Shown here one piece after another: positions 47,174 through 55,669 of a stretch of 64,000 nucleotides of DNA. The translations under genes and the position numbers were made by a program. The stretch comes from Sphingomonas jaspsi DSM 18422 (lineage in GTDB: Bacteria > Pseudomonadota > Alphaproteobacteria > Sphingomonadales > Sphingomonadaceae), in assembly GCF_000585415.1 (NCBI RefSeq), contig NZ_KK073876.1:2291810-2355809 (forward strand). The letters are read 5' to 3'. The first letter of the stretch is position 1. Each line of letters opens with the position of its first letter. Under the pieces are notes generated by a model. The model was not told the DNA's origin, searched no databases, and saw only the letters and a program-made list of their open reading frames with translations.

Positions 47174-48774
47174 TACATCCTAAAAACGCCGAACTGCGGC
47201 TTCTCAGGTATCGGTGCATTCAGACACGCCGCGAACGCCAGCCCCAGCACATCCCGCGTCTGCGCCGGGTCGATGATGCCGTCGTCCCACAGGCGGGCGG
47301 TGGCGTGCCACGGGTTGCCCTGCGCTTCATAATCCTCGCGGATCGGTTGCTTGAAGGCTTCGGCCTGTTCGGGAGTCCATGTCTCGGCGTCGCGGTGGAC
47401 GGTGGCCAGAACGCTGGCCGCCTGCTCGCCGCCCATCACGCTGATGCGGCTGTTGGGCCAAGTGAACAGGAAGCGTGGCGAATAGGCGCGGCCGCACATG
47501 CCGTAATTGCCCGCGCCGAAGCTGCCGCCGATGAGGATGGTGACCTTCGGCACCGACGCAGTGGCAACGGCGGTAACCAGCTTGGCGCCATGCTTGGCGA
47601 TGCCTTCCGCCTCATATTTGCCGCCGACCATGAAGCCCGAAATGTTCTGCAGGAACAGCAGCGGGATGCGGCGCTGGCAGGCCAGTTCGATGAAGTGCGC
47701 GCCCTTCACCGCGCTTTCGCTGAACAGCACGCCGTTGTTGGCGAGGATCGCGACCGGCATACCCCAGATGTGGGCGAAGCCGCAGACCAGGCTCGGCCCA
47801 TAGTGCGCCTTGAATTCGTGGAACTCGCTGCCGTCGACCAGCCGGGCGATCACCTCATGCACGTCATAGGGCGCGCGCACGTCCTCGGGGATGATCGAGT
47901 AAAGCTCTTCGGCGTCATAAAGCGGCGGGCGCGGTTCGCGGGTTTCGATTTGCGCCCCCGCTTCGCCGCCCAGATGCGAGACGATGTCGCGAACGATGGT
48001 CAGCGCATGTTCGTCATTCTCGGCGAGGTGGTCGACCACGCCCGACTTCTTGGCGTGGAGGTCGCCGCCGCCCAGGTCCTCGGCGCTGATGACTTCGCCC
48101 GTCGCCGCCTTCACCAATGGCGGGCCGGCGAGGAAGATGGTGCCCTGGTTGCGGACGATCACGCTCTCGTCGCTCATCGCCGGCACGTAAGCACCGCCGG
48201 CGGTGCAGCTGCCCATGACGCACGCGATCTGCGGGATGCCGAGCGAGCTCATTTGCGCCTGGTTGAAGAAGATGCGGCCGAAATGTTCACGGTCGGGGAA
48301 GACCTCGGCCTGGTGCGGCAGGTTCGCCCCGCCGCTGTCGACCAGGTAGATGCACGGCAGCCGGTTCTCCCGCGCGATTTCCTGCGCGCGGAGGTGCTTC
48401 TTCACCGTCATCGGGTAATAGGTGCCGCCCTTCACCGTGGCGTCGTTGCAAACGATCATCGCCTGGCGGCCCGACACGCGCCCGATCCCCGCGATCATGC
48501 CCGCGCCCGGCACTTCGCCGTCATAGAGGTCGCAAGCGGCCAGCTGGCCGATTTCGAGGAAGGGCGAGCCGGGATCGAGCAGCCGTTCGACGCGGTCGCG
48601 GGGCAGCAGCTTGCCGCGCGAGACATGGCGCTCGCGGCTCTTTTCGTTGCCGCCGAGCGCGGCGGTCGCGACGTCGGCGCGCAGTTTCTCGGCAAGCGCG
48701 CGATTGTGCGCCGCCCTCGCCTTCGCCTCGGGTCCGGTGAGGTCGATCTTGCTGTCCAGCCGCGGTGCGCTCAT
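47173..48774 (-). CDS. mccB: Methylcrotonyl-CoA carboxylase beta subunit (carboxyltransferase)
   Basis: A 533-residue carboxyltransferase. It shows [45 protein letters not shown] (in part), [13 protein letters not shown], and [17 protein letters not shown]. The C-terminal half has [26 protein letters not shown] (in part). It transfers CO2 from biotin to methylcrotonyl-CoA. It is first in mccB-bioB-NTF2-mccA. The stop overlaps the bioB start (TAATG). Confidence 0.95.
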   Translation of the reverse strand: MSAPRLDSKIDLTGPEAKARAAHNRALAEKLRADVATAALGGNEKSRERHVSRGKLLPRDRVERLLDPGSPFLEIGQLAACDLYDGEVPGAGMIAGIGRVSGRQAMIVCNDATVKGGTYYPMTVKKHLRAQEIARENRLPCIYLVDSGGANLPHQAEVFPDREHFGRIFFNQAQMSSLGIPQIACVMGSCTAGGAYVPAMSDESVIVRNQGTIFLAGPPLVKAATGEVISAEDLGGGDLHAKKSGVVDHLAENDEHALTIVRDIVSHLGGEAGAQIETREPRPPLYDAEELYSIIPEDVRAPYDVHEVIARLVDGSEFHEFKAHYGPSLVCGFAHIWGMPVAILANNGVLFSESAVKGAHFIELACQRRIPLLFLQNISGFMVGGKYEAEGIAKHGAKLVTAVATASVPKVTILIGGSFGAGNYGMCGRAYSPRFLFTWPNSRISVMGGEQAASVLATVHRDAETWTPEQAEAFKQPIREDYEAQGNPWHATARLWDDGIIDPAQTRDVLGLAFAACLNAPIPEKPQFGVFRM

Positions 48775-48917
48775 GCCTGTATCGCTATCCCTGTTGTGTC
48801 CCGCCGCCTAGCCCGCCCGGCGCCGCTTGCAAAGCCGTCACCTGTACGACGCCCACCGATTTGGGCCGACTCCGCTCCCACTGCTATTGCGCGGTGACAT
48901 AAGCCTAGGAGGACGAC

Positions 48918-49550
48918 ATGACCTACTGGCGACTGACCGGACGCGAACTGGTCAATTGCAGTTGTGATTATGGCTGCAACTGCCAATTCGGCGGTCTGCC
49001 CGACAAGGGCCATTGCCACGCCGCCTTTTCGATGGTGATCGACAGCGGCAAGCATGGAGACACCGACCTTTCCGGCCTGCACATCGGCGCAGTGTTCAAA
49101 TGGCCCGGGCCGATCCACGAGGGCAGGGGGGAGGCTGCGGCGTTCGTCGACGAGCGTGCCAGTGACGCCCAGCGTGAAGCGCTGCTGAAGATCATGACCG
49201 GGCAGGACACCGATCCCTTCGCCACCGTCTTCGCCGTCTTCGCGACCACCATTGAAAGGATGCACGAGCCGCAATTCGTACCGGCCGACATGACCGTCGA
49301 CATCGACGGCCGTCGCGGCAAATCGGTGTTCGGCGACCAACTGGAAATTACCGGCGAGCCGATCAGGAGCCCGGTCGACGGGCGTGAAATCCGCGCTCGC
49401 ATCGACCTGCCCGACGGGTTCGAATATACGCTGGCGGAAATCGGTTCGGCATCGAGCGAGGCCAGCCGACCGATGGAGTTGAGACTGGCCAACAGCTACG
49501 CCCAGTTCGCGCATATCGACCTCGACAGCCACGGTATCGTCCGCGCCTGA
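48918..49550 (+). CDS. DUF1326 protein (cysteine-rich N-terminus)
   Basis: 210 residues. The N-terminal half carries NCSCDYGCNCQFGG and a later Cys-His (KGHCHAAFSM), a set that could bind metal. The rest is a beta-rich domain with FATVFAVFATTIERMHEPQ. The function of DUF1326 is unknown. Its TGA overlaps the start of the DUF2182 gene (TGATG), and the two families are commonly paired. The ribosome binding site AGGAGG is strong. Confidence 0.88.
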   Translation: MTYWRLTGRELVNCSCDYGCNCQFGGLPDKGHCHAAFSMVIDSGKHGDTDLSGLHIGAVFKWPGPIHEGRGEAAAFVDERASDAQREALLKIMTGQDTDPFATVFAVFATTIERMHEPQFVPADMTVDIDGRRGKSVFGDQLEITGEPIRSPVDGREIRARIDLPDGFEYTLAEIGSASSEASRPMELRLANSYAQFAHIDLDSHGIVRA

Positions 49551-50317
49551 TGCGCCACCTCGCCGAAGCCGCGCTGAAGCGGCACCGTCTGGTCACGCTG
49601 TCGGGTTTGGCGGCCCTGACCGTGTTGGCATGGGTCTGGATATGGCTCGGCGCCGGAATGGAACGCGCGACACCGGCACCGATGCCCGACATGGCGATGC
49701 CGGTTTCGTGGGACCTGCCACGCTTTGCACTCACGCTGTCGATGTGGTGGGTGATGATGGTGGCGATGATGACACCATCGGCTGCGCCCGTCGTGCTTCT
49801 CTACGCCCGCGCCGCGGCAGATCGCGACGTGAAGGGCCTTCACAGTGCGGCATTCTTTGCGGGCTACCTCCTGGCATGGCTCTGTTTCTCGCTGGCGGCC
49901 GCCAGCCTGCAGGTCGCACTCGCAAAATTAGGGTGGAGCGACGAGATGGCGATGCGGCTGGCCAGCGGCCGGATTAGCGGCGTCCTGCTTATCGCTGCTG
50001 GCCTCTACCAGCTCAGTGCGCTCAAGGACGCTTGCCTGTCGCGCTGCCGCCAGCCGGCCCAGCTGCTGTCCCGCCTTTACCGGCCGGGGATCGCGGGCGC
50101 GCTGCGCATGGGACTGATCCACGGTGCGATCTGCGTGGGATGCTGCTGGCTTTTGATGCTGCTGCTGTTCGTCGGCGGGGTGATGAACCTGCTGTGGGTT
50201 GCAGGCCTGACGCTGCTGGTGGCGGCCGAAAAGCTGCTGCCCTACGGATCATGGCTGGCGAAGCTGGCCGGCATGACCGCGATCGGCTGGGGCTTTGCGA
50301 TGCTGATGGGCTTTTGA
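49550..50317 (+). CDS. DUF2182 integral membrane protein
   Basis: 255 residues with about six helices. It has MWWVMMVAMMTPSAAPVVLLYARAAA, a methionine-rich helix typical of DUF2182, then LSALKDACLSRCRQP with two cysteines and GMTAIGWGFAML at the end. DUF2182 is annotated as a predicted metal-binding membrane protein; no function is established. Coupled to DUF1326 by a TGATG overlap. The last cysteine cluster is GAICVGCCWLLM. Confidence 0.88.
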   Translation: MRHLAEAALKRHRLVTLSGLAALTVLAWVWIWLGAGMERATPAPMPDMAMPVSWDLPRFALTLSMWWVMMVAMMTPSAAPVVLLYARAAADRDVKGLHSAAFFAGYLLAWLCFSLAAASLQVALAKLGWSDEMAMRLASGRISGVLLIAAGLYQLSALKDACLSRCRQPAQLLSRLYRPGIAGALRMGLIHGAICVGCCWLLMLLLFVGGVMNLLWVAGLTLLVAAEKLLPYGSWLAKLAGMTAIGWGFAMLMGF

Positions 50318-50438
50318 TCCTGCCAGCGGCGCCGTTTATCGAAAGTCGGGTGCGCCGCGCGCGCGACCTCGCCAATCCGCTGCATCAATAGGCGGACCGG
50401 CAATAGCCAGCCGCAAAGCGTTCCAGCGGAGACCATCG

Positions 50439-52520
50439 ATGAAGACCAGCAAGACCATGATCGCCCTGATGGCGAGTGTCAGCCTCGCGCTCGGCACCGC
50501 CGCGTGCAGCAAGGGCGGGACCGACACCGAAGTGGCGGCCGCGTCGAACCCCGCGGGCATCAACCTCGCCGCGATGGACAAGTCCGCCAAGCCGGGTGAC
50601 GACTTCTATTCCTACGCCAACGGCAACTGGCAGAAGACCACCGAAATTCCCGCCGACCGCAGCAATGTCGGCGCCTTCTACACCGCCCAGAAAGAGCTGG
50701 AAAAGCGCAGCGACGATCTGTTCGCAGGGCTCGCCAAGAGCGACGCTAAGGCTGGCAGCGACGAGCGCCGCCTGGCCGATTATGCCAAGGCCTTCCTCGA
50801 CCAGCCGGGCATCGACCAGCGCTCGCTGCCGTCGCTGAAGGCCGACATCGCAAAATATGAAGCGATCGCCGACAAGACCGCGCTGGCCGCCGCGATCGGC
50901 GGGACGGTCCGCGCCGACGTCGATCCGCTGAACGCGACCGACCTGCAGACCGAAAATCTGTTCGGCATCTTCGTCACTTCGTCGCTGACCGACCCGTCGA
51001 AGAATGTCCCCTACCTGATGCAGGGCGGCATCGGCCTTCCCGACCGCGACTATTATCTATCGGCCGAACCGGAAATGGCGAAGATCCGTGCCGCCTATAA
51101 ACCGTTCATTGCCAAGATGCTGGCCAGCGCCGGGTTGGACAAGGCCGACGAGCGCGCCGCGCGGATCCTTGCGCTTGAAACCAAGATCGCACAGGCCCAC
51201 GCGTCGATCGTCGAGACCGAAGACGCCGGCAAGGTCCAGACCTGGAAGCAATCCGACTTCGCCGCAAAGGCGCCGGGCCTCGACTGGAACGCCTTCTTCG
51301 GCGCTGCCCAGCTGTCGACCGTTCCCGAAATCGCCGTGTGGCAGGTCGAGCCGGCGAAGAAGCTGTCCGCGCTGGTCGCCAGCGAACCGCTCGACGCGTG
51401 GAAGGACTGGCTGGCGTTCCACCAGATCATCCAGTCGGGCCCGGTCCTGCCGACCCAGATGCACGCCGACGACTTCGCCTTCTTCGGCACCACGCTCAAT
51501 GGCCAGCCGACCGAGCAAGCGCGGGCCAAGCAGCTGCAGCGCGTGGTAAACGAACAGCTCGGCGATGCGATGGGCCAGCTCTACGTCGCCAAATATTTCC
51601 CGGCATCGTCCAAGGAAGCGATCGGGAAGATGGTCGACAATATCAAGGCCGCCTTCGACAAGCGGATCGCCGCGCTGCCGTGGATGGCGGATCCGACCAA
51701 GGCCGAGGCGCGCAAGAAGGTCACATCGATGCACGTCGGCATCGGCTACCCCGACAGCTGGCGCGATTATTCGTCGCTCGAGATCAAGCCCGACGATGCC
51801 TATGGCAACTACCATCGTGCCCAGCTGGCCGAATATCGCCACCAGATCGCGAAGCTAGAGCAGGCGCCGGACAAGAATGAATGGTGGATGGTGCCGCAGA
51901 TCGTCAACGCGGTGAACCTGCCGGCGCAGAATGCGCTCAACTTCCCCGCCGGCATCCTGCAGCCGCCCTTCTTCACCCCGGGCAGCGACGCCGCTGCGAA
52001 TTACGGCGCAATCGGCGCGGTGATCGGGCACGAGATCAGCCACGGTTTCGACAATTTGGGTTCGACCTTCGATGCCGATGGCCGGATGCGCAACTGGTGG
52101 ACCCCTGCCGACCTCACCAAGTTCAACGCCGCGGGCCAAGCGCTGGTCGATCAGTATAATGGCTATGAAGCGCTGCCGGGCCTGAAGCTCAACGGCCGCC
52201 AGACGCTGGCCGAGAACATCGCCGACGTTGCGGGCCTCGCTGCCGCCTACGATGCCTATCGCGCTTCGCTGAACGGCAAGGAAGCGCCGGTGATCGACGG
52301 GCTGACGGGCGATCAGCGCTTCTTCATCGCCTATGCGCAAACCTGGGCAACGAAGTTCCGCGACGCCGCCCTGCGTGGCCGCGTTGCGACCGACGGCCAC
52401 TCGCCCGGCAACTTCCGCGCGCTGACCGTCCGCAACATCGACGCCTGGTACAAGGCGTTCGACGTCAAGCCCGGCGACAAGCTCTACCTCGCGCCGGAAA
52501 AGCGCGTGAAGGTGTGGTGA
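50439..52520 (+). CDS. M13-family zinc metallopeptidase (neprilysin-like), lipoprotein
   Basis: A 693-residue endopeptidase. A lipoprotein-type signal ends near GTAACSKGG. The zinc site is HEISH at residues 531-535 with the third ligand in ENIAD (Glu592). The substrate-binding NAVNLPAQNALNFPAGIL is typical. The C-terminus DKLYLAPEKRVKVW is a little unlike the usual CRVW ending, with no cysteine. It would cut peptides in the periplasm. GGAGA precedes the start. A group of hairpins follows the stop. Confidence 0.93.
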   Translation: MKTSKTMIALMASVSLALGTAACSKGGTDTEVAAASNPAGINLAAMDKSAKPGDDFYSYANGNWQKTTEIPADRSNVGAFYTAQKELEKRSDDLFAGLAKSDAKAGSDERRLADYAKAFLDQPGIDQRSLPSLKADIAKYEAIADKTALAAAIGGTVRADVDPLNATDLQTENLFGIFVTSSLTDPSKNVPYLMQGGIGLPDRDYYLSAEPEMAKIRAAYKPFIAKMLASAGLDKADERAARILALETKIAQAHASIVETEDAGKVQTWKQSDFAAKAPGLDWNAFFGAAQLSTVPEIAVWQVEPAKKLSALVASEPLDAWKDWLAFHQIIQSGPVLPTQMHADDFAFFGTTLNGQPTEQARAKQLQRVVNEQLGDAMGQLYVAKYFPASSKEAIGKMVDNIKAAFDKRIAALPWMADPTKAEARKKVTSMHVGIGYPDSWRDYSSLEIKPDDAYGNYHRAQLAEYRHQIAKLEQAPDKNEWWMVPQIVNAVNLPAQNALNFPAGILQPPFFTPGSDAAANYGAIGAVIGHEISHGFDNLGSTFDADGRMRNWWTPADLTKFNAAGQALVDQYNGYEALPGLKLNGRQTLAENIADVAGLAAAYDAYRASLNGKEAPVIDGLTGDQRFFIAYAQTWATKFRDAALRGRVATDGHSPGNFRALTVRNIDAWYKAFDVKPGDKLYLAPEKRVKVW

Positions 52521-52542
52521 GTCCGAGCGCCGAGCGTAGCGA

Positions 52543-52643
52543 AGCGGTCGGCAATCCGACCGCTAGCAGCGCGAAGAGACAGCGAGGGCCGGCCGACCGG
52601 CGCGAAGCGACCGGATCGACGTCACGGGATTAACTCCCGTGAC
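52543..52643. repeat. REP-like hairpin cluster after the M13 peptidase gene
   Basis: Two perfect 9-base stems. AGCGGTCGG/CCGACCGCT (52543-52564, loop CAAT) is followed by GTCACGGGA/TCCCGTGAC (52621-52643, loop TTAAC). Between them lie GC-rich palindromic stretches and copies of GCGAAG (also one at 52539). No T-run follows, so this is more a REP-type element or complex terminator than a classical one. Confidence 0.5.
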
Positions 52644-52646
52644 GGC

Positions 52647-53051
52647 CTAGCGCGCATTGCGGCGTCCTCTCCTTATAATTAGCCACGCCAGCCCCGCCGC
52701 CGCGACAACATCGTAAGCCCCACAAAAGGCTGGCCACCAATCGGGCGCGCCAGGCGCGGCCAGATAGTCGTGCCTCAGCAGGTCGAACAGGCCATGCAGC
52801 GCCAACCCCGCCGCGACAAACCATAAGCTCCTTCGAAATCCGATTGCCGCCAGTGCGGCAAACAGGGCGAAGAAAGCGATCTCCAACTTGAGCCCATTCC
52901 CCCCGCCCATTACCGCGAACAGGACGTACATCGACCCCACGACCGTCAGTACCGCGGCGTAGAAGGAACGATCCCGGTCGTAGCCGACCACATGCGCGAA
53001 CACGCCGACCGCGACCGCCAGCGTAGCGCCAACCACCAGAGCCAGGTTCAT
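52647..53051 (-). CDS. Four-helix membrane protein, unknown function
   Basis: 134 residues with four or five helices (LALVVGATLAVAVGVFAHVVG, SFYAAVLTVVGSMYVLFAV, LEIAFFALFAALAAIG, LWFVAAGLALHGLFDLL), then PDWWPAFCGAYDVVAAAGLAWLII (in part). The LHGLFDLLRHDYL motif is reminiscent of DUF6010-like membrane proteins. It lies 5 bases downstream of the di-heme cytochrome gene, so it may be co-transcribed. The stop is followed by the hairpin cluster. Confidence 0.65.
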   Translation of the reverse strand: MNLALVVGATLAVAVGVFAHVVGYDRDRSFYAAVLTVVGSMYVLFAVMGGGNGLKLEIAFFALFAALAAIGFRRSLWFVAAGLALHGLFDLLRHDYLAAPGAPDWWPAFCGAYDVVAAAGLAWLIIRRGRRNAR

Positions 53052-53056
53052 CGCCC

Positions 53057-53917
53057 CTAATCCCGCTCCCCGCCATGTGCGGGCTGGTCTTCCTCGGCCT
53101 CCAGCCGATCCCGCAGGAAGCCGATCAGCTCCTCCCGCTCATGCTGGGTCATCTTGGCAGTGCGATGCCTCGCAGTACCGCTCATGAGGCCGAGGTCTTT
53201 CTTCGTCTTTCCCTCGCCGGTCATGAACATGTGCATCAGCTCGGCGTCATTATAGGTTCCGACGATGTCGAGGTTGGGGCTGAAATCCTCATAGCCCTGA
53301 AGCTCGCTATTATGGCACTCCGCGCAGACCGTTTGCGCGATATAATGGCCGAGCGGATGCCGGCCGCCGTAATCGGACAGCGCGTTGGCGCGGAACCGCG
53401 CGGCCATCTGCTTGGCGGGGAGGAAATCCGCATCGGGTGATTTGTCAGCCCACACGGTGCCCAGTCGAACCGGCGGCGTTTCTTTCCCGGCTTTGGGCAC
53501 GGTGCGCAGGTAAGCGGTCAGCGCGGCGACGTCGGCATCGCTGAGATACTGGAAGGTCTCAATCGGCATGAACACCAGCGCGCGGCCGTCATGCACCTCG
53601 CCCTTGCGCAGGAAGTCGGCGAACTGGGCGTCGTTGTAATTGGCCATGCGCAGGGTGATGTTGGACGCCCACATATCGCCTTGGGCCTTGTCGCCGGGCG
53701 TCACGTTTTCGCCCTGAAGATTTTCGCCGTGGCAGCCCTTGCAGCCGAGGATGAAGCTCAGCCGCTCGCCATGTGCCACCTTGGCCGTGGGATCGGTCGT
53801 GGTCGCACCGTCATAGGTGATCGCGGCGGGCTTGGTCGGCTCTTCCGCCGCCACTTCCTTACGCTGATGACAGGCCGTCAGGCTGGTCATCGCCAGCAGC
53901 AAACCCAAAACGCGCAT
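53057..53917 (-). CDS. Di-haem cytochrome c lipoprotein
   Basis: 286 residues. A lipoprotein signal (LGLLLAMTSLTAC) is followed by two cytochrome c domains with CKGCHGENLQG and CAECHNSELQG, each binding one haem. Axial methionines could be in the VFMPIETFQYLSD and LMSGTARHRTAKM stretches. It is likely an electron carrier in the periplasm. It leads the small membrane gene downstream. The donor and acceptor are unknown. Confidence 0.87.
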   Translation of the reverse strand: MRVLGLLLAMTSLTACHQRKEVAAEEPTKPAAITYDGATTTDPTAKVAHGERLSFILGCKGCHGENLQGENVTPGDKAQGDMWASNITLRMANYNDAQFADFLRKGEVHDGRALVFMPIETFQYLSDADVAALTAYLRTVPKAGKETPPVRLGTVWADKSPDADFLPAKQMAARFRANALSDYGGRHPLGHYIAQTVCAECHNSELQGYEDFSPNLDIVGTYNDAELMHMFMTGEGKTKKDLGLMSGTARHRTAKMTQHEREELIGFLRDRLEAEEDQPAHGGERD

Positions 53918-53970
53918 AGAAGCCCCCGTCCTCGCAGGGTCGGAGGCTTAACATGGATTTGGCTGAAGGC

Positions 53971-55125
53971 CTAAGCGCCGATAATCTCGCGCCCGATCAG
54001 CATGCGGCGGATTTCGTTCGTTCCTGCGCCGATGTCGAGCAGCTTGGCGTCGCGCATGTAGCGTTCGACCGGCCAGTCCTTGGTGTAGCCTGCGCCGCCC
54101 AGCGCCTGGACGGCTTCGCCCGCGACCTTGAACGCGCTTTCGGATGCCAGCAGGATCGCACCCGCCGCGTCGAAGCGGGTGGTCTTGCCCGCGTCGCAGG
54201 CCTTGGCGACCTGGTAGACGTAGGCGCGGGCGCTGTTCAGCGCGACATACATGTCGGCGATCTTGGCCTGCATCAGCTGGAAGCTGCCGATGGGCTTGCC
54301 GAATTGCTTGCGCTCGCGGACATAAGGGATGACGACGTCGAGGCAGGCCTGCATGATGCCGAGCTGGATGCCGGCAAGCACGGTGCGCTCATAATCCAGC
54401 CCGCTCATCAGCACCGCGACCCCGCCATTTTCCGGGCCCATGATCTGTTCGGCGGGGACAAAGCAGTCGTTGAACACCAGCTCGGCGGTCGGCGATCCGC
54501 GCATCCCGCACTTGTCGATCTTCTGCCCGATCGAAAAGCCTTCCATGCCCTTTTCGATGAGGAAGGTGGTGATGCCGCGGCTGCCTTCGCCGGTCTTGGC
54601 GTAGACCACCAGCGTGTCGGCGTGGGTGGCGTTGGTGATCCAGAATTTGGTGCCGTTGAGGACGTAACCGTTGCCCGATTTCTCGGCCTTCAGCTTCATC
54701 GACACGACGTCGCTGCCCGCGCTCGCCTCGCTCATCGCCAGCGATCCGACATGTTCGCCGCTGATCAGCTTGGGGAGGTATTTCGCCTTCTGCTCCGGAT
54801 TGGCCCAACGCCGGATCTGGTTGACGCACAGGTTCGAATGCGCGCCGTAGCTGAGGCCGACCGAAGCCGAGGCCCGCGCTACCTCTTCCTGCGCCACGAC
54901 ATGTTCGAGATAGCCGAGGCCGAGGCCGCCCCATTCTTCCTCGACGGTAATGCCGTGGAGGCCAAGCTCGCCCATCTGCGGCCACAACTCGACCGGGAAG
55001 CGGTCCTTCTCGTCGATCTCGGCAGCAAGCGGCAGGATCTTGTCGGTGGCGAAGCGCTGGGTCGTGTCGCGGATGGCATCGGCCATCTCGCCCAGGTTGA
55101 AATCCATGCCCGGCATATCGCTCAT
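53971..55125 (-). CDS. ivd: Isovaleryl-CoA dehydrogenase
   Basis: A 384-residue FAD acyl-CoA dehydrogenase of leucine breakdown. It has [31 protein letters not shown] and the loop [19 protein letters not shown]. The glutamate in that loop is the catalytic base of isovaleryl-CoA dehydrogenases, unlike most other family members. The C-terminal flavin-binding region has [22 protein letters not shown] (in part). It lies 56 bases after the small membrane gene. Its product feeds mccAB. Confidence 0.93.
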   Translation of the reverse strand: MSDMPGMDFNLGEMADAIRDTTQRFATDKILPLAAEIDEKDRFPVELWPQMGELGLHGITVEEEWGGLGLGYLEHVVAQEEVARASASVGLSYGAHSNLCVNQIRRWANPEQKAKYLPKLISGEHVGSLAMSEASAGSDVVSMKLKAEKSGNGYVLNGTKFWITNATHADTLVVYAKTGEGSRGITTFLIEKGMEGFSIGQKIDKCGMRGSPTAELVFNDCFVPAEQIMGPENGGVAVLMSGLDYERTVLAGIQLGIMQACLDVVIPYVRERKQFGKPIGSFQLMQAKIADMYVALNSARAYVYQVAKACDAGKTTRFDAAGAILLASESAFKVAGEAVQALGGAGYTKDWPVERYMRDAKLLDIGAGTNEIRRMLIGREIIGA

Positions 55126-55181
55126 CGAAACTCTCTCCTGTTTGCCGGCGCGCCTAGCATCGGCGGGGTCGGACAGACAAG

Positions 55182-55430
55182 TTAGGGATTGGGTGGATCA
55201 TTCGGCGGCGAAGCCCCGCTGGAGCGGATCAGCGACCGTCCGAGAAGCATCAGTCCGATGCCGCCCGCCAAGGGAATACCACCGAAAAGCGCGACGATCG
55301 GAAAAACGCTGAAATCGATCTGAGACACGTTGCTCACCCCGGCGAAAAAGACGGCGGCCGAGCAAAGTCCGCTTGCGCCGGCGATCAACAGTCCAATTGC
55401 GAACAGGATGCCGCCCAGCAATTTGCTCAT
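55182..55430 (-). CDS. Small two-helix membrane protein (copy A)
   Basis: 82 residues. The opening [27 protein letters not shown] is nearly the same as in the next gene, then a short loop, a second helix ([20 protein letters not shown]) and a hydrophilic Pro-rich tail. It is a paralogue of the neighbour, 17 bases away. No known family. It may be the last gene of the cassette that includes the radical SAM enzyme. Confidence 0.7.
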   Translation of the reverse strand: MSKLLGGILFAIGLLIAGASGLCSAAVFFAGVSNVSQIDFSVFPIVALFGGIPLAGGIGLMLLGRSLIRSSGASPPNDPPNP

Positions 55431-55447
55431 GCGTCATTCCCTCCCGA

Positions 55448-55669
55448 TCAGATGCGCCCGCCCGGACCGCGGGCGACGCGGCGACCCAATATCACGAGCC
55501 CAACCCCAATTAGCAAAGAAGGCACGAAGGCGCTGAGGATGTCGACGAGGCCCCTGATGGTGAAATTGGTAGCCGTCAGGTCCAGCAGGAACAACGCCGA
55601 ACAAATCCCGCTAAGACCGGCAATCAGCACACCCGCCGCGACAAGGATGCCACCGAGGAGTTTCCTCAT
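55448..55669 (-). CDS. Small two-helix membrane protein (copy B)
   Basis: 73 residues, opening RKLLGGILVAAGVLIAGLSGICSALFLL, a loop, then a helix (FVPSLLIGVGLVILGRRVARG). It shares the KLLGGIL-x4-G-x-LIAG-x-SG-x-CSA pattern with copy A. The start overlaps the radical SAM stop (ATGA), which ties it to that gene. The cysteine in SGxCSA is kept in both copies. Confidence 0.75.
   Translation of the reverse strand: MRKLLGGILVAAGVLIAGLSGICSALFLLDLTATNFTIRGLVDILSAFVPSLLIGVGLVILGRRVARGPGGRI

Noticed and set aside
47305..48897. 530-residue open frame on the plus strand
   Set aside because: Antisense to mccB, which has a full set of carboxyltransferase motifs; this frame has none.
53953..55185. 410-residue open frame on the plus strand
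   Set aside because: Antisense to ivd, an unmistakable acyl-CoA dehydrogenase.
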